Below, piece by piece: positions 18,481-32,644 of a stretch of 64,000 bases of DNA. The DNA is from Stratiolaelaps scimitus (Eukaryota; Arthropoda; Arachnida; Mesostigmata; Laelapidae). Location of the stretch: NCBI GenBank assembly GCA_019614645.1, contig JABWDB010000012.1, positions 1 through 64,000 on the forward strand. The letters are read 5' to 3'. The notes under the pieces were generated by a model, which was given only the letters and a program-made list of their open reading frames with translations, had not been told where the DNA came from and searched no databases. Position numbers and translations under genes: made by a program. The first letter of the stretch is position 1. Each line of letters begins with the position of its first letter.

Positions 18481-20664
18481 CCTAATACCATACTGGATTA
18501 ATGATATAGGATAGATACCTTATAATGATGTGTGCACGCATCCATCAGAGAGGTATAAAGAAAAACACCGTGAACTTTCATGTTGACTCTTTAATTTACA
18601 TTTAGTTGTGTTTCCATTTCCTCGATGGTTCTGTTTTTTCTATTGCTTAATCGACAGTCAGGTGAACATCAACACATTAATGCATTGTTTTCGCGTCGTC
18701 CTTTGTACAGAATGAGATGTGTGACTTCTTTGATCGACTTTCAACATGTATTCTTTCGCTTTCGTTCTAACCGACTTTCATCCCCAGTTAAGAAGTAGCC
18801 AAGAAAATTCCACGTTCTCAAACATGAGCAGTCGATTTAAAGGGACTTTCCCCCACTGAAGATGATGGTAGGTGGAGGCTCTTTCCCACTGGGCATCACT
18901 TTCTCTTTAACTCTCTCTGTGTCTCGAGAAGTTCCTATTTGTTGTTCTTTTTTTGTTGTTTCTTTAGTATATGCAACACCAACTCAATTTCGTCCATGCT
19001 TCATTTACGTTAATAATTCGGGTTCTTCGGGCGCACAAGTCAAGCTTGATGAAGTCAAGCTGATGGTGCGAGAAATCATTTGATAAACCTCTCAGGTTAT
19101 CACCTTTGCAAAATTCGTGGCGGACACTCTCCTGGCAACAGATACAGATTTATCATGTGTTCCTATGAGTACGTCGGTGTGAGCATTTGTGTGTATATTT
19201 GTGTTAGTGTATCTGCGTATTCTGTGAGCCTGTTTATCCTGACCTGAATCAACCAGATGTGAGAAGGTGACTGTCAGGGGTTTCGGCGTCCGTCAACTTG
19301 GTGTTTGTGCCTTGCTTCGTTATGTCACGCAGTACATTATATATTCTTGCTCTGTGTATTCTTGTTGTTCCTTGTTTGTTGTTCACAGATGACTAATGAA
19401 TACATCGTCTCTATGTTAAACGTTTACCCAGTTCCCCGAAGAGTTGTTCAGTCATTTTATTGTTGTTATTATGCTAATTAGTATTATTATCATTATCATA
19501 TAATCATCATTATAATTATTAATGTTATCATTTATATATTTTTATCAATGTTCTTATATACACACTACACAGCCAGTGCGACGCTGAACGAAGCGTACAT
19601 CCGGACCCGCTCGTCAGATCGCGGCCGAGAGCGGCTCCAATCTTGTCCGTTCTTTGAAACCATCTTGTTTTTCAACTGTTTATTTTGCCGTTATTTTCTG
19701 TGTTCAGCAAAAATTACCTATTTTTACATGACAGGGCCAAAATATACACAAAGATATACAATGATACACGATGATTGTGGGCCGAGGCAATCGGTGAGGT
19801 CCCTCCTCTTCTAGCTGCACTGCTCGTACTCTCGTTTTATGATATAGATTGTTAGTTAGATTGATTGATCGATAGTTAGGTAGAGAAAGAGCGAGAAAGA
19901 TACAGTAAGAGGAGAAAGGTGAATGAACACCGATTAATTATGATACCTGCCACAGCGGGTGAGACGGTGACTCGTCGTCGTAACAGCCGGCTGACGGTGT
20001 AGAACCCACGGCTGTCCACGTTTGCGCAATTTTTGCATCATGGAAATCTTTTTCACATCATCATCATCCCTGGGTACATGGGATGTGAGAACGGGTAGAA
20101 ATCAGATGCTGATCCAATGTCTGAGGCTGATCCGATGTCAGATAGTCCGCGTTGACCTTTTATGTCCGCCGAGGGGCACGACTGTACTACGCCGGCATGG
20201 GGCCCGGAAAGGTTCTGTACTACGACCAATGGAAATTGTTTACAGTGTTCCGCCTCGCAAGCGACACCCGCAGACCACTTTTCCCCTCGTGTTGCTATGT
20301 TTTGCATTCACCTACACAACGATTCGATTCGTTTGGATCTGATGTAATTTATAGTTCTGTTCCTTTTCGATCTTCCTCATCCGTAGTCCTCCTCTTTCTC
20401 GTATAGATGGGTGTGCTTTCGCTGCTACCCTCGCGAGGTTTCGTTATTACTTGGTGTTTGTATCATTTTTTCATTGGTCATGGTGGCTTGTTGTCCCGGA
20501 ACATGGGACAACAGGATAAATGGACGACCCGGAAGAGGGGAATATGGGAAAAGCGTCAACGGGGCATGACGATGATGCCAAACAAACGACAATGACAAAC
20601 AACACTGACTGATAAATAACACATATCGCAGCGACACTTCTTATCTTTGTCGGATGCGACGGAT

Positions 20665-20683
20665 GAGAGAGAGAGAGAGAGAA
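20665..20683. repeat. (GA)n microsatellite
   Basis: Nine to ten GA units. Confidence 0.8.
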
Positions 20684-21006
20684 GAAGTTACACAGCAAGC
20701 TAGCTACATCTAGACTCATCTGACGAACTGACACATGACGTGGCCTGCCTAGACAATTGTCGGCGAAGCCACCAACAATTCAACTTGTTGGACTCGATCG
20801 ATAGCTCTCCCTCGCTTGAGAAGGACAACTTCAATCAGCTGAGATCTCCGGAATCCCAAATAATCCCTAAACATCTCGCTATTTCTTTTTCGACGACGAT
20901 ATCTCACGTCTAGCATGACCTCGAATGCTGCTGACCAACTTACACAATGAGACATTTACCGCTGATCTATAATACCTTACATTGATTTCGCTTACCAAGC
21001 GAAGAG

Positions 21007-21008
<2 letters not shown>

Positions 21009-21049
<41 letters not shown>
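21009..21049. repeat. (TA)n microsatellite
   Basis: About 20 uninterrupted TA units in the gene-poor flank of the GDF8/11 gene. Confidence 0.9.
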
Positions 21050-21053
<4 letters not shown>

Positions 21054-22004
21054 CTATTCTCTTATTTCTGTTCTCGACATTTCGTGTGCTATCTTTTGCT
21101 CGACTTACAAGTTTTTTTGCGGTCCGGTTCGTCTTCATCAGTTCGACGTAATGTTGACAAGCACACACAATATAAACCGAACCCATCCACCATTATACTA
21201 TCTTGACAATACAATACTGGACTAGACACTCAGGAGAGGGGTAACAGACGAAAATAGTGACAAATACGGCGGGCTGGACCAAAACCATGTCCATAACCAC
21301 AAACTCGATTTCACCACCAAAAGAGGACAATGCTGTATAAGCCACGCCCTTCCATATTTTCGCCTAGGCTGTTAACTGATGGTGGGACGTAGTGTTGTGC
21401 AGATCCCACATCTTTCTATATCAATATTGGGACCAATTTAGCCATTTAGTATACTGGCCTTCTGTGTTCACATTGATACGCGTTTGCAAGAGTTAAATTC
21501 TCAATTGTGTCAATTCTCTATCGTAGTATACAACTCGACTTCGCTTTTCTGCGGTGGGTTGGCTAGTGTACCTGATTTCTGTATTCTGTTCTTTGCGGAT
21601 CGCAGGCAAATTTCGCGCGGGGCAGTAGTTTTAGAGTCAGCTTGCTTAAAAAGACACTATCTCTTTCTTCTCTCTCTCTCGTCCCATGGGTGAAACTCCG
21701 CCTTCAGGTCACCCTCATGAGTGATTCCGTGTGCCCTGTTGTCCACAGTGTTCCATTATTCCAATTCGAGGAAATTACAACGGGAGCAGCTACTTCAGAG
21801 AAATACTACGGTATTTCGTGAGGGCATGTGGTAGAAGGTGATATTTTTTGTGGTCGTTCTTTCTTTTCATACAGTTTTCTCGTTTTGGTCTTAACCCCAT
21901 TTTCTCAAAATTTCCTAATTAACCACTGAGTGTGTTTCTCTATTCTCTAGTCTCATCGCTCGCCTTGCCCCTTGATAAGCAGCATCATGATATCGCACTT
22001 GCGC

Positions 22005-22424
22005 TTAGAGACACGCACAGGTTGAGACAATCATTGCGGGCAGAACGCCATATAGGATGTTCCTTTGGTCGTCAAAGTACAGCATCGATATCGAGTTCAG
22101 CTTACGAGGCCCGCAGCACGGCGTGATAGGGTTCTTGCGGACCTGCTGTTGCTGCTGAGCGGACATTGTCGCCGCGGAGTTCTCTGCCTGCTGGGTGATC
22201 ACGTGCTGGTGCGACGTAAATACAAATGGGCACTCGCCGCTACAATAATTAGCTTCATATTTTTGCGGTTCAATAATCCAATCCCAACCGAAATCGTGGA
22301 AGTTGACAGTGAACGGGTAACGGCAGCAGCGTACCTGTCGGTTTGTTTCATCGCAGATGGCCGAGGTGGAACGGCGCGATCGGCCCTTACTCGTGTTTGA
22401 CACCGTGAGCTTGAGGTAGGGCCT
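22005..22424 (-). CDS. myo: GDF8/11 gene exon 4: cleavage site and mature ligand
   Basis: 139 codons plus stop. RPYLKLTVSNTSKGRSRR closes the prodomain and STSAIC opens the 121-residue mature ligand. CRYPFTVNFHDFGWDWII and YEANYCSGECPF are diagnostic of GDF8/11. Cysteines: 1 in AIC, 2-3 in RCC, 4-5 in YCSGEC, 6-7 in PCC, 8-9 in CAC. Between Cys5 and Cys6 there are 37 residues against about 25 in vertebrate members, including five consecutive Gln. The acceptor is TTCCTTTGCAG. Confidence 0.9.
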   Translation of the reverse strand, partial: RPYLKLTVSNTSKGRSRRSTSAICDETNRQVRCCRYPFTVNFHDFGWDWIIEPQKYEANYCSGECPFVFTSHQHVITQQAENSAATMSAQQQQQVRKNPITPCCGPRKLNSISMLYFDDQRNILYGVLPAMIVSTCACL

Positions 22425-22646
22425 CTGCAAAGGAACACGATGTTCGTCGCCAAAGGTTAGGATGACAACAAAAGGACCAACAAACCAATGGAACGGCCAG
22501 CCAGGGTGAATCACAGTAAAAGCGCGGATTACGAAAGTGTGCATGTAAGTGAGGGTTTTATCTTCGCTTCACTGGTCGCGATCGTCATCGAAGAAACTTT
22601 GTGATCACAAAATAATAATAATAGTCGACTGATAATAATGATTAAC

Positions 22647-22698
<52 letters not shown>

Positions 22699-25600
22699 GT
22701 TTTGAACAATAGTTGAGTTCTCGTTGAAAAATATTGAAGGAGAATATTACATCACGGTGCGAGTACATACAGTTATCGACAGCTTTAACGAAAAGTACGA
22801 CACAGAATTCGAATATAAGATATACCAATAATTTGTAGTATAAGCAACAATATACATGGGATGCACCAAACACAAGCAAGCCTACTTCAGTAATATCTTT
22901 CTCACTTCCAGTAAGAGATTTATACAATTTTGTCATATATGCAGACTGTGCAAATATGGAAAAAAAACGATATATTCTGCCACATAGTATATTGTAAAAT
23001 GTCACAGGCTGTAAATATTGAGCCCCAAAATTATACACAAACGGATCCTAAGGAAAATCGTTTTAAAAACTTATTTGCCTCTCTTGTAAATATTTTAATG
23101 GGGGAGAGTACACGAATCTATCGAGAAACAGAGCCGCAGACGGCCGGGAGGCGATAAGCGAGAGCATGTCGGCTACCACCAGTGGCAGGTGGCATCACAA
23201 ACTCGGTTGGTCTACGGATAGTCCTTCTCACCCACATTCAGTTTTCAGGTCATATATATATCGATTATTCAATAATAGATATCAATGATGACAAGGAATC
23301 ATGATCCAAAATGTGCGTAGGATATTCCCAAATAAGCACTATGAGAATCACCTACGTACATTTCGAACCATGATCGCCTAAGCACAAACACGAGGATTCA
23401 CGTACATTTATGCCGTGCGTAGGCAAACGGAAGTTGACATCCCGCCCACGGTTGTCATATATCCTCAATTTCAGGCCGAGATTCTCCTCACCCAGCGTTT
23501 TGAACCAGCTATCTAGATCCTTCTTAACGTCGATGTGAATCCAGCGACCTTGATGTTCGCTACATTGATGCGCTCGAATGCGTTTCACACCGCCCTGTAA
23601 CGGATATTTCTCATGGTCAAAATATGGATATTATTTCGATCAACAATAAAAATGGCGGAAATATATAATAGCTAAATAATATACGTGTCAATACGTAACC
23701 GATACGGAATCAGTAAGGAAATCTTTTATTATGCAAAGACTCGGGCGCGATTAGCATCTTAAACAACTGAGTCGCTTTATCGCTACTCAAACTGACAATG
23801 CGAAAATATAAATCTCACAGCTTGCGAAACTCGTGCCAGCGTTCTTAATTATTTCGTAATAGACGAGGATTAGGTGTCAAGAAAAAGCTCCGATTCGTCA
23901 AAACTTAATCCACCGCTTCGAACGGCCTTTCGACATAGGTACGTCCAGCTTCAGCTATACAACAGTTGGAGTGCTCACGATCAAGTCTTGTCATCCGTAC
24001 AGCATAAGCAAGGTTTAACCCTAAGCGTTCAAAGCAAGCGACTGTCCTTGCTGAACTCATATCACAAACTCGCTTTTCTTATTGGCGGTTCTAGTAGGCA
24101 ACCACTGCAAAACTATGATCCAGGGCTTTCGGCCGCTAGCCACCGACATTAGTATTTCACGAAGAGCGAATCCACAGATCCTCATGATACTATTTGCTAA
24201 TCTAAAGTAGAGCCAAGTCCTGAAAAATATTCAAATACCTGGGACGTACAATATTGATAAATGTTTACTCCTAAGATGGGTGCGTATGTGTGTGCAAGAA
24301 GTTGAGTTTCGGTAACTTGGCATTCATCATTGTATGACAAAGCAAACAAACAAATAAGCAACGCACAAAGAACATGAACAGAAGTGCCCGACAGCTCGAT
24401 TGTATAGTGCAATCGTGTAGATTGTACGTCAAACTGCATGCCATGTATACGGCAAGAAGTGAACATCGATTTGATAACTCTGTATGCTCACTTCCAGAAT
24501 ATACTTAAAAAAACTCTCTCTCTCTCTCTCTTTCTTCATGCCGATTTTGACTGTGATGATAACGGTAATGGGCGGAACAATTTGAATAAATTATGGTAAT
24601 TAGAATAGTAGTTGTAATATATCGGCGGTACTTGCATAGTAAGGCCGTGAACGGCGAAGCGAAGCAAAAGTCGAACTGTTGCTCAATGGGCTAAGCGTTA
24701 ATATTCCCCTGCCAGGTTATAAACTGAGGGCAAGCAATAGCAAATTAATAAATACAAACAATATTACTATGATGATAATGATGCTTATCATTACCATTAT
24801 TAGTCTCACCTTTTTGGTATGGTATCCACTATAATCGTCACGGATAACCTTCTCGATGACAGCAGTTGACTCTCCAATGTCGTGGATAACGCCACACGAA
24901 AGATGGAGACGAAATTCGGCACTATCGAGTCGTTGCGTTAAAAGTGTTGACGAGATTTTGAACTGGTAGAGGTTGTCCGGAATAACCCATCCGGAAATCT
25001 CCAAATATTTCTCCGTCAAATCTGAAATAAGACACGGACAAAAATTTTCCAAGAAATTAGTAACATACAAGCTTTAAAGGTAGGTACTACCTCAATGACG
25101 CATGTGTGCAAGAACTAAAAAGCAGAGCATTACTAAGCATTTCATTGCAATAACTAGCCTTGAAAATAACAATAGGGGAATCTATCATAGCTCATGACTT
25201 TTATTCATGTCTCAATGGATAAACTGCCGTGCGCTTTTCACAAACATTTATGGCCATAATTTCCCCCCATGCAGTGAAAAAAAAACATGACTAAAAAACT
25301 AGGTACCGGCGGACAAAAGCGTTGTCTAGTGCCAAATGCAATCTAAGTATACGTCTATACGTTGGCGCTTTAGCTAAATATTCGGGCCTTTGATGAGACA
25401 GATAACCGCTAGAATGTTCATTTTTTCATTGTTTTCAAACGTTACACTGGCTTAACGATGTCATATGTAACTATAATCCACGACCAGCCTGGTACCGTAT
25501 TGAGCCGAGATACAATTTCATCAGCAAACGATGTGTCTTTGTATTGTAAAAGGAGGAAACCAAGTAGCTTAGTATTGCCATCTACTCTTGTCAATGAATG

Positions 25601-28600
25601 CGAACCCTGAACTACTCGATCTTGCTGGCACTCTCGATCTTACCCGTGGTCAAATTTCCCGAGTCGCGTTATGCGTATGTCGTTCGGAGACGACAACAAC
25701 AACGGACGAGTTAGTATCTTAATCCTTCGTTAACTAAAAAAAAAGGGACGCGACGGATGAACTGACGAAGGATCACGGTGCTGGCGGCGGCAGCATCTGC
25801 ATTATTTAGTTGGTGTACATGCATTTAGACACCAGTTGCCCGATTACTCTGCTACAAAGGTCAAAAAGTTTTTGGGTTGACTCTCAGACGACAATTAACG
25901 TCCACGGTACTGCTTCGTGCTACAAGGATCGCGCTCTGTATTGTAACCCTCCACCCTCTCTCTTGATCTCTCTCTCTGTGCCCAGCCACTGTCTTTACGG
26001 CTTTGGTCAGGTAGCAGCAACGTCCCCTTCAATCAGCTAGTCAGTACGTCCATCAGTCGTCTTTATTCGCGTTTGTGCTCGCCGCCTCGCCTAGGATAGA
26101 GCGATTTCAACAGGAATCCCCCATGATACTTCCTCTGGGGGTTTGATATGCACTCCATTGTCCTGTGTTACTACAGCTCGTGTGGTGCTGCTGCTGGTGG
26201 TAGCGGCAGCAACAGCAACAACAGGAGAATTATCACACATTCTCGTAGCCAGTCATCAGCCGGCACGCGTGCCATGCCGAGGTTCCGAGCAGGCTAAAAT
26301 GAGACAATACGGTGTGCAACGGTAGGCGGTGCTATTCATATTGCGCGGTTGTCATCGTTGTTGTTGTTGCTCCTCCTGCTATTGTCAGTACGATTAATAA
26401 TATTAGATTGTTTCTGTTGTGTATGTGTCCGTGGTGGCTATCCATCTGTACATAGCCAATAGCAAGGAAGGTGTACAGAGTGTGTCGGTCTTATGGTTGA
26501 CCGCCTCATAGGGACGGAACGAGACAGTCATCCGCGCAGCGATGGTCAACAACGTGGCAGAAAGCCACGTGCTGCTCTATGATGAGCAAACTCGACTGCA
26601 AGGTTACACTCCATTATGGATACCTATAGCGTACCGCCCACCGCTGCCACAATAACATCAACTAGCCTTGTTGTTAGCCTTCCTTGGCTTTGCAGTTCGG
26701 TGCGTCACACTTCGAGAGCCTCAGAATATGACAACGTCACGTTCTCCGTACAACGTATGTGCAATGGAAATGTCATGAACTTAAATGACGATACCCAACG
26801 GACAAAGTAAATAGTAAATTTACCAGAACGACGCTCAGCCAACTAGTATACCTAAACGATATATATATATATATATATATATCGTTTTAGGTTTACTACT
26901 GAAAGGTTTTAAAATAAATTTAACTCATAATTACTAGATTATAAGGCAAACTTCTATTTGTCACCATTTGCTAGATGTTAATTTTTCTCAACGGTATCTA
27001 GCCACTCTTTGAAATGGTACTATCTGTTTTAGATATCGTTTTGTCAAAAAGCGGGAGAACTTTGGTTAAGACCCCGATAAAAGCTTAAAATGGCCGAGCG
27101 CGATTTTCGCCGATTACTTACCAAGGGAAGAGAAATTTTGAAAAAATATAAATGTGAAAGTTACTTAATCTTGCTGGCCCTGTACAGGTGATATCAAAAC
27201 TAAAATTACCTAGATGATGAAATTCGAATTTTCCAGTATCTGCCATAGACTTTAATCTTAAATTTGTTTGCTGCGAACCGGACTATATATATCTCAATGT
27301 AATCGAAGTTATTCGCGGAATTGCAGTGAATGCGTAATTCAATGATACCTCAGCACCAATTCAGTCTCCTAATGAGCGGTAGTTAATTAATGCTTGGTCT
27401 GAATGAGTCAAGAAGTATGTGTTCATGTTCAAAGGCATTCCTGTTAGTTAGAATACTCAGGGGTTTTCCTACTGACTGCAATGTCTTCTATTTCATTGAT
27501 ACCAGTGTTCAAATGACTTCGTAAAGTATTTGGTTTCCTCGTTTTTGTCCTCTTTGCCTTCATTCACTTCACTCTATTTAGCTGCCTATTGAATATCGTC
27601 TAGACAAGAGACTTCGAACTTAAACCTTTGTGTCTCTCGCGAACTTGATGGGAATCAAAGCGGGCAACAATGGAGGAGTTCTGAAGGTTAGCTTCAGACA
27701 TGGTACCAATAATTCATTGTAGTGAAACGCTTGCGTTACGACCTCGAAGCACAGTACTCATAGAACAGGGGAACCGAATGGACCGCAGTCAACGTTTCAC
27801 CATAACGACAGCTGCATTTAATTAATCATTTCGTTAATCATTAGTAGTAGTGCACTATGCTTATCTCTCAGTGTCTCTCTGTCTCTCTCTCTCTCTCTCT
27901 ATAATATTTCACAGACGTGTAAGGAATCGCCATCAGTGTTATAAACGTGAAAGCGGTGGATGACTAGCCCGACAAACTATGAATCATTCATACCCAGCTG
28001 TAGTGGCGGGTCATAGCCAGGACGGCAACGGAGCCATTGTCACCACCTCATGTTGAGTATCCAGATACACTCACATCGCATTGTAGCGCACGCTTAGTCC
28101 CGCTAAATGGCCGGATCAAGCGGATACACTCTCCGCTGTGTATTTAGAACAAAGCAGCCGGTAACAGACAGACTGCTTAGACGCAAACGCTTTGTTGCCT
28201 ATGAAGACGAATGGCTGCCTCCGTCCATTGTGTTCATCGAATCAAAGGAGAAAAACGGAGTAACGTGACCATACATACATATGCATGTACGTATGAATAT
28301 AGGTGAGAAGTAGTGAGTCCAGCAACAGTCAAATATTAAAGTGACTGAGTGAAATGTCCCTCACCCAGCTACAGTTCATGAGATGTATCGATGCAGTGCC
28401 ACCCCGTCACGCGTCACCGCCGCCGGGCTAGATGTTTTGCGGTAACCACCGTCCCAACGTCTACAGGCCGAGTGCCCTGACATTTGGTCCAGAAGACTCC
28501 CGAACAGCAGTAGGAGCTGCGGCAGCGATGGTGGTGACCCGACTGCCCCCAATACGTCGGTAACATTGTTAGTTTTTTCGCATCCTTGTGCTTGCTTGCC

Positions 28601-30196
28601 GCTTGCTCGTTCGTTGATTGTCACCCCTCCTGCGCGGATCAGATCGCAGTCGTATGTGTCTACGCTGCTGTTGTTGTTATTGACGCCACGGTTGCTTTTG
28701 TCAATATGCTACGGCGTTGTTGTGTGATCGTGCCCATTCTATTAACGGGCTAAACATCCAATCACTTGTCAGTTGAGGGTACATAGGCGGGACATGTAAT
28801 ATTAGCCAGGGCAACATGTTAGCCGATGTTCGAGCACCGTCGCAGGTTGTGTCTGAAACAGAGAAGGATGGAAGACCGCGCACTGGTGCGTACAGGTGGA
28901 ACCGCGTGGTACTTCATGCTATCTTACCACTGTTGTCTTCTATATATATATATATATATATACACAAATTCGTCGTGCACACGAAAGGTCGTCCAATATG
29001 GGAGTCGTCCTCGCTTACATGGGCCGACGAGCTTTGCCAGATTTTTATATAAGCCTGCGCACACAGGAAACGATATTCGTCACTGAATATATAACTCCTA
29101 CGCACACTATTACAGCGTGGGACATCACAAACTTTGATAGATGATAACGGGTTCTTGTTATACAGAAAGGCTATCCCGGTGGCTACTTTACCATCGACCA
29201 CGTGTATGCTGTTGCTGTGTTGTCACACACAAAACGATGAACTCAAGCTCCAATGGCGGGATGTGACGGCTGCCTTGTGTAGCCACGTCAGCTGTGTTTT
29301 GACAAGCGCATGTCCATAGCAGTTTACTACTGGTTTCGCTTTCTGAATCAGAATAACAACGTCGGGTCTCGTTGTTGCTGCTGCCAACGGTATGGACTGG
29401 CTCCGACGAGGCGTCGATGGGCAAGCGTTGCCAGCCGTGGCACATGACCTGGCGCTAGGCAAGTCATTAATGCTGGTCTACGGCAGAGGTAGCGGAATGA
29501 TAACGCTTCCTATGACGGGGTGCTGGTTTACCCTCAGCAGCTACACTCGTTTTCAAGCTCGTATATCTCGGCGTTCTCGTAAATTTTCACCAACGAGTTT
29601 CACAAGCACTACGTCGAACTTACGCGGAAATTTAGAGGGAAAGCGTCAGAGGCATGAGTTCATCGCAGGTGAATTTATGGATTGCGCATTGGATTGCTAC
29701 AGTCGATTGACCAAGATCACTGGCGGATAACGTCAGCAGAGAACTGTTCGTGGTCTTTATAATAGGCAATGGTGGTGGAAGGCATCGTTCGGTTGTCGAG
29801 CTCTCTCGATGTGTAATGGTACAATAAATGCACACAGATATCGCTTCGTTTCTTGTTGCCAGATCAAATGAAGTAAAGAACAAATGTGATGTTTGTTTGT
29901 CTCTATTGTCTACCACCACCTCCGTTTAAGCTCCTCGTTTCACCAGTGAAGACCAGAGAGCAAGCCGATAGCGACGGAGCCGACCCCAGCGTGCGCGCAC
30001 CATCTCTTAGCGCGTTCAGACGGAAACAGCAATACCAGGTGAAGGCAACGGCACATCCAGACGACATTCGTCTATGTCGACGGCTACGGAGGTAAATCCG
30101 GATGTTGGTGATATTGCGAGGGTGGGGAGATCAAGACAGCAGCAATTCATACGAATTAATGCTACATCACCGACCTGTTATAATCGCGTACATTGG

Positions 30197-30250
<54 letters not shown>

Positions 30251-31789
30251 AACAGACACGCAATAGATACTTCGACTACATAAACGATCACACATTATAA
30301 CAGCTGATTAAATATCCGACTGGAAAAAGGTACCCATAACAACATAAGTAGTAGCAGTGGTGCACCCAGCTATGTGTGACCAGTGGGCATTATTTACATT
30401 ACGAACAGTAAGCACGCAAGAGATTGTTGGTTCGGTTTTCTTCGTTCCGGAAAGAGATAGGCACAGAGAGACAGTGACTTAAGAAAATGCTCCGTAGGAG
30501 GGATCACGTGGGGGAACAACGCACTACATACGTATAGACTTACATACAGGATGATGCCCTAAGGGAAGTTGCAGAATGTCAAAGTAATCGATGCATTCCT
30601 GGGGTCATGCTAAAATAAACAAATTTGATGTTGTTTGATTGTTCGAAAGCACGGAGCATGTGAAATATATATATATATATATATATATATGCGATTATAA
30701 CAGGTCAGTTGTGTAGCATTAACTCGTATGAATTACTGCTACCTTGATCTCCCCACCCTCGCAATGTCACCAACATCCGGATTTACCTCCGCAGCCGTTG
30801 ACATAGATGACATATATATATATTTTTTTTTTTTCGAGCTGACCCTCAGCTGTTTCCCTATCTGACAGGCCTCAGCTCTTAACCTTTAGGTATTACTATG
30901 AGGACCTGTCGGGGCCACCTTTGCTTATTCTCTTATATATATATATATATACACCTAGGTATCATAAGTACTTATAATAACTGCTTTAATGGGTCCAACA
31001 AGCAACCAACATTCAATAACCAATTAGTCCCAACCAGTATATATAACTATAACTAAAATTATCCGCCAACGTTTGTATGCATTAGCAATTGAGCAGTTTC
31101 AACTGTATAATAAAAGCACTAAGGAGCCACACGCGTAAGTTTCGCTCCGTGATGACCACACGACCTTCTATCCTTGTACATCGTGGTTCGTACACGGTCA
31201 TAACTGAAATTCGTTGGATAGCGCCTAAACCCACCAGCAGAATGTGTGTTGATAGCCAGAGGTTCTACTATTGCGCCAGAAATCGCCGTGACAACAATAT
31301 GTTAGCAAGGTTTACATGATAACATAGTATTCATTTAACAGTCAGTTAGATGCTGGCAGCTAAGATGGCTTAACCAACATCGCTGTTATCTTATTTGATA
31401 ACCACCTCGCATAGAGAGCACTAACAATTCAGTATAATTTTGGATTAACTGTGAAGTTTGCATTGGTGTTATTACCGAACAAAACCCTCGCCAAATGGAG
31501 TTCGGTGATTTTCTTTTTCTGGCGAAGTGAAAAACCGTCGTTTGATTGCCACCGAACGAGTGGAGTGCTGATGATACTGACAGCCTGTTATCACATTTTG
31601 CCTTCCACGCGATTATTAGTGTGCTAGCCGTGTACAATGTTTACCCTAAAGGCCTCAGCCTTTGATGGCTTGAACTACGACGCTCACTATTATAATGCAC
31701 CAAAGCCACCTTTTGGTCGGCGGGTATAACACTAGTTGCTGCTACCGATTTCGGGCCGGGCACGGAGTGGCGCCGTCCCGTGGATAAGT

Positions 31790-31823
<34 letters not shown>

Positions 31824-32607
31824 CTCATCCATGTATATATATATATGTACATACGTGTGCTGCTGCCGCTGATGATCGTAGTGGTGGTGGTATGTTGTAT
31901 CATTTATACTGTTGTTGCTGTCATTCACTATTGGTTCTGATGAGCTGATCGTTGTTTGATCAATGATTGATGTGTGCATGTATGACTGTATAACGCTCTG
32001 ACCGGTGGCGGCATTTCGAAGTGCCGAACAGCGCAATAGGGTAACTCCTCTATCCCATGCCGTATGGGGTCCAATGCAAATATTATGTGTATATCGTCGG
32101 ACAGTGAACATTAATAACCATAATTAATATGTACACTGGATAGTGGTGATAGAGCAAAAAACAACACATGATGAAAAGTCCAAACGTTTGAACGGCTCGG
32201 CATAGCAGACGACGTCTGTGGAAAGATTATCGACCTATAATTGTAACCGCCGTGCAGCGAAAATTATGTATAGTATATTGACTTCAAGGGAGCTGACTGT
32301 GCTAGACAAGACGATAAACGTGAATCACCGTGAATGAAACAGAGTGCCGGCTGTATTTATGGCCAATTTCAATGGTACTACCATCATCACCCCACGTGCT
32401 GTGATCGGCTTTAAGCAGAGTTCAGTGACAGTAAGCGGAGTTCATTTGCGATGAAGACGTCACAAAACGGACCACACTGGTATAACAAGTCGCCCCAATG
32501 AGGGTGGTGTGCGATTTTCACTGCCCGGTGAAGCATGTTCAAGGTAGGAAACTGATTGTGAGAGCAGAATAACAGAATAAACCTCATAAAATACTAATAA
32601 TACCCTT

Positions 32608-32644
<37 letters not shown>

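Larger units (their letters stand above)
18481..22004. other. Intergenic DNA downstream of the GDF8/11 gene
   Basis: Low-complexity AT stretches (e.g. 19,450-19,550), a (GA)n tract at 20,665-20,683 and a long (TA)n tract at 21,009-21,049. No convincing exon on either strand. The last ~1 kb probably includes the 3' UTR of the minus-strand gene at its right; no clear polyadenylation signal was fixed. Confidence 0.4.
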
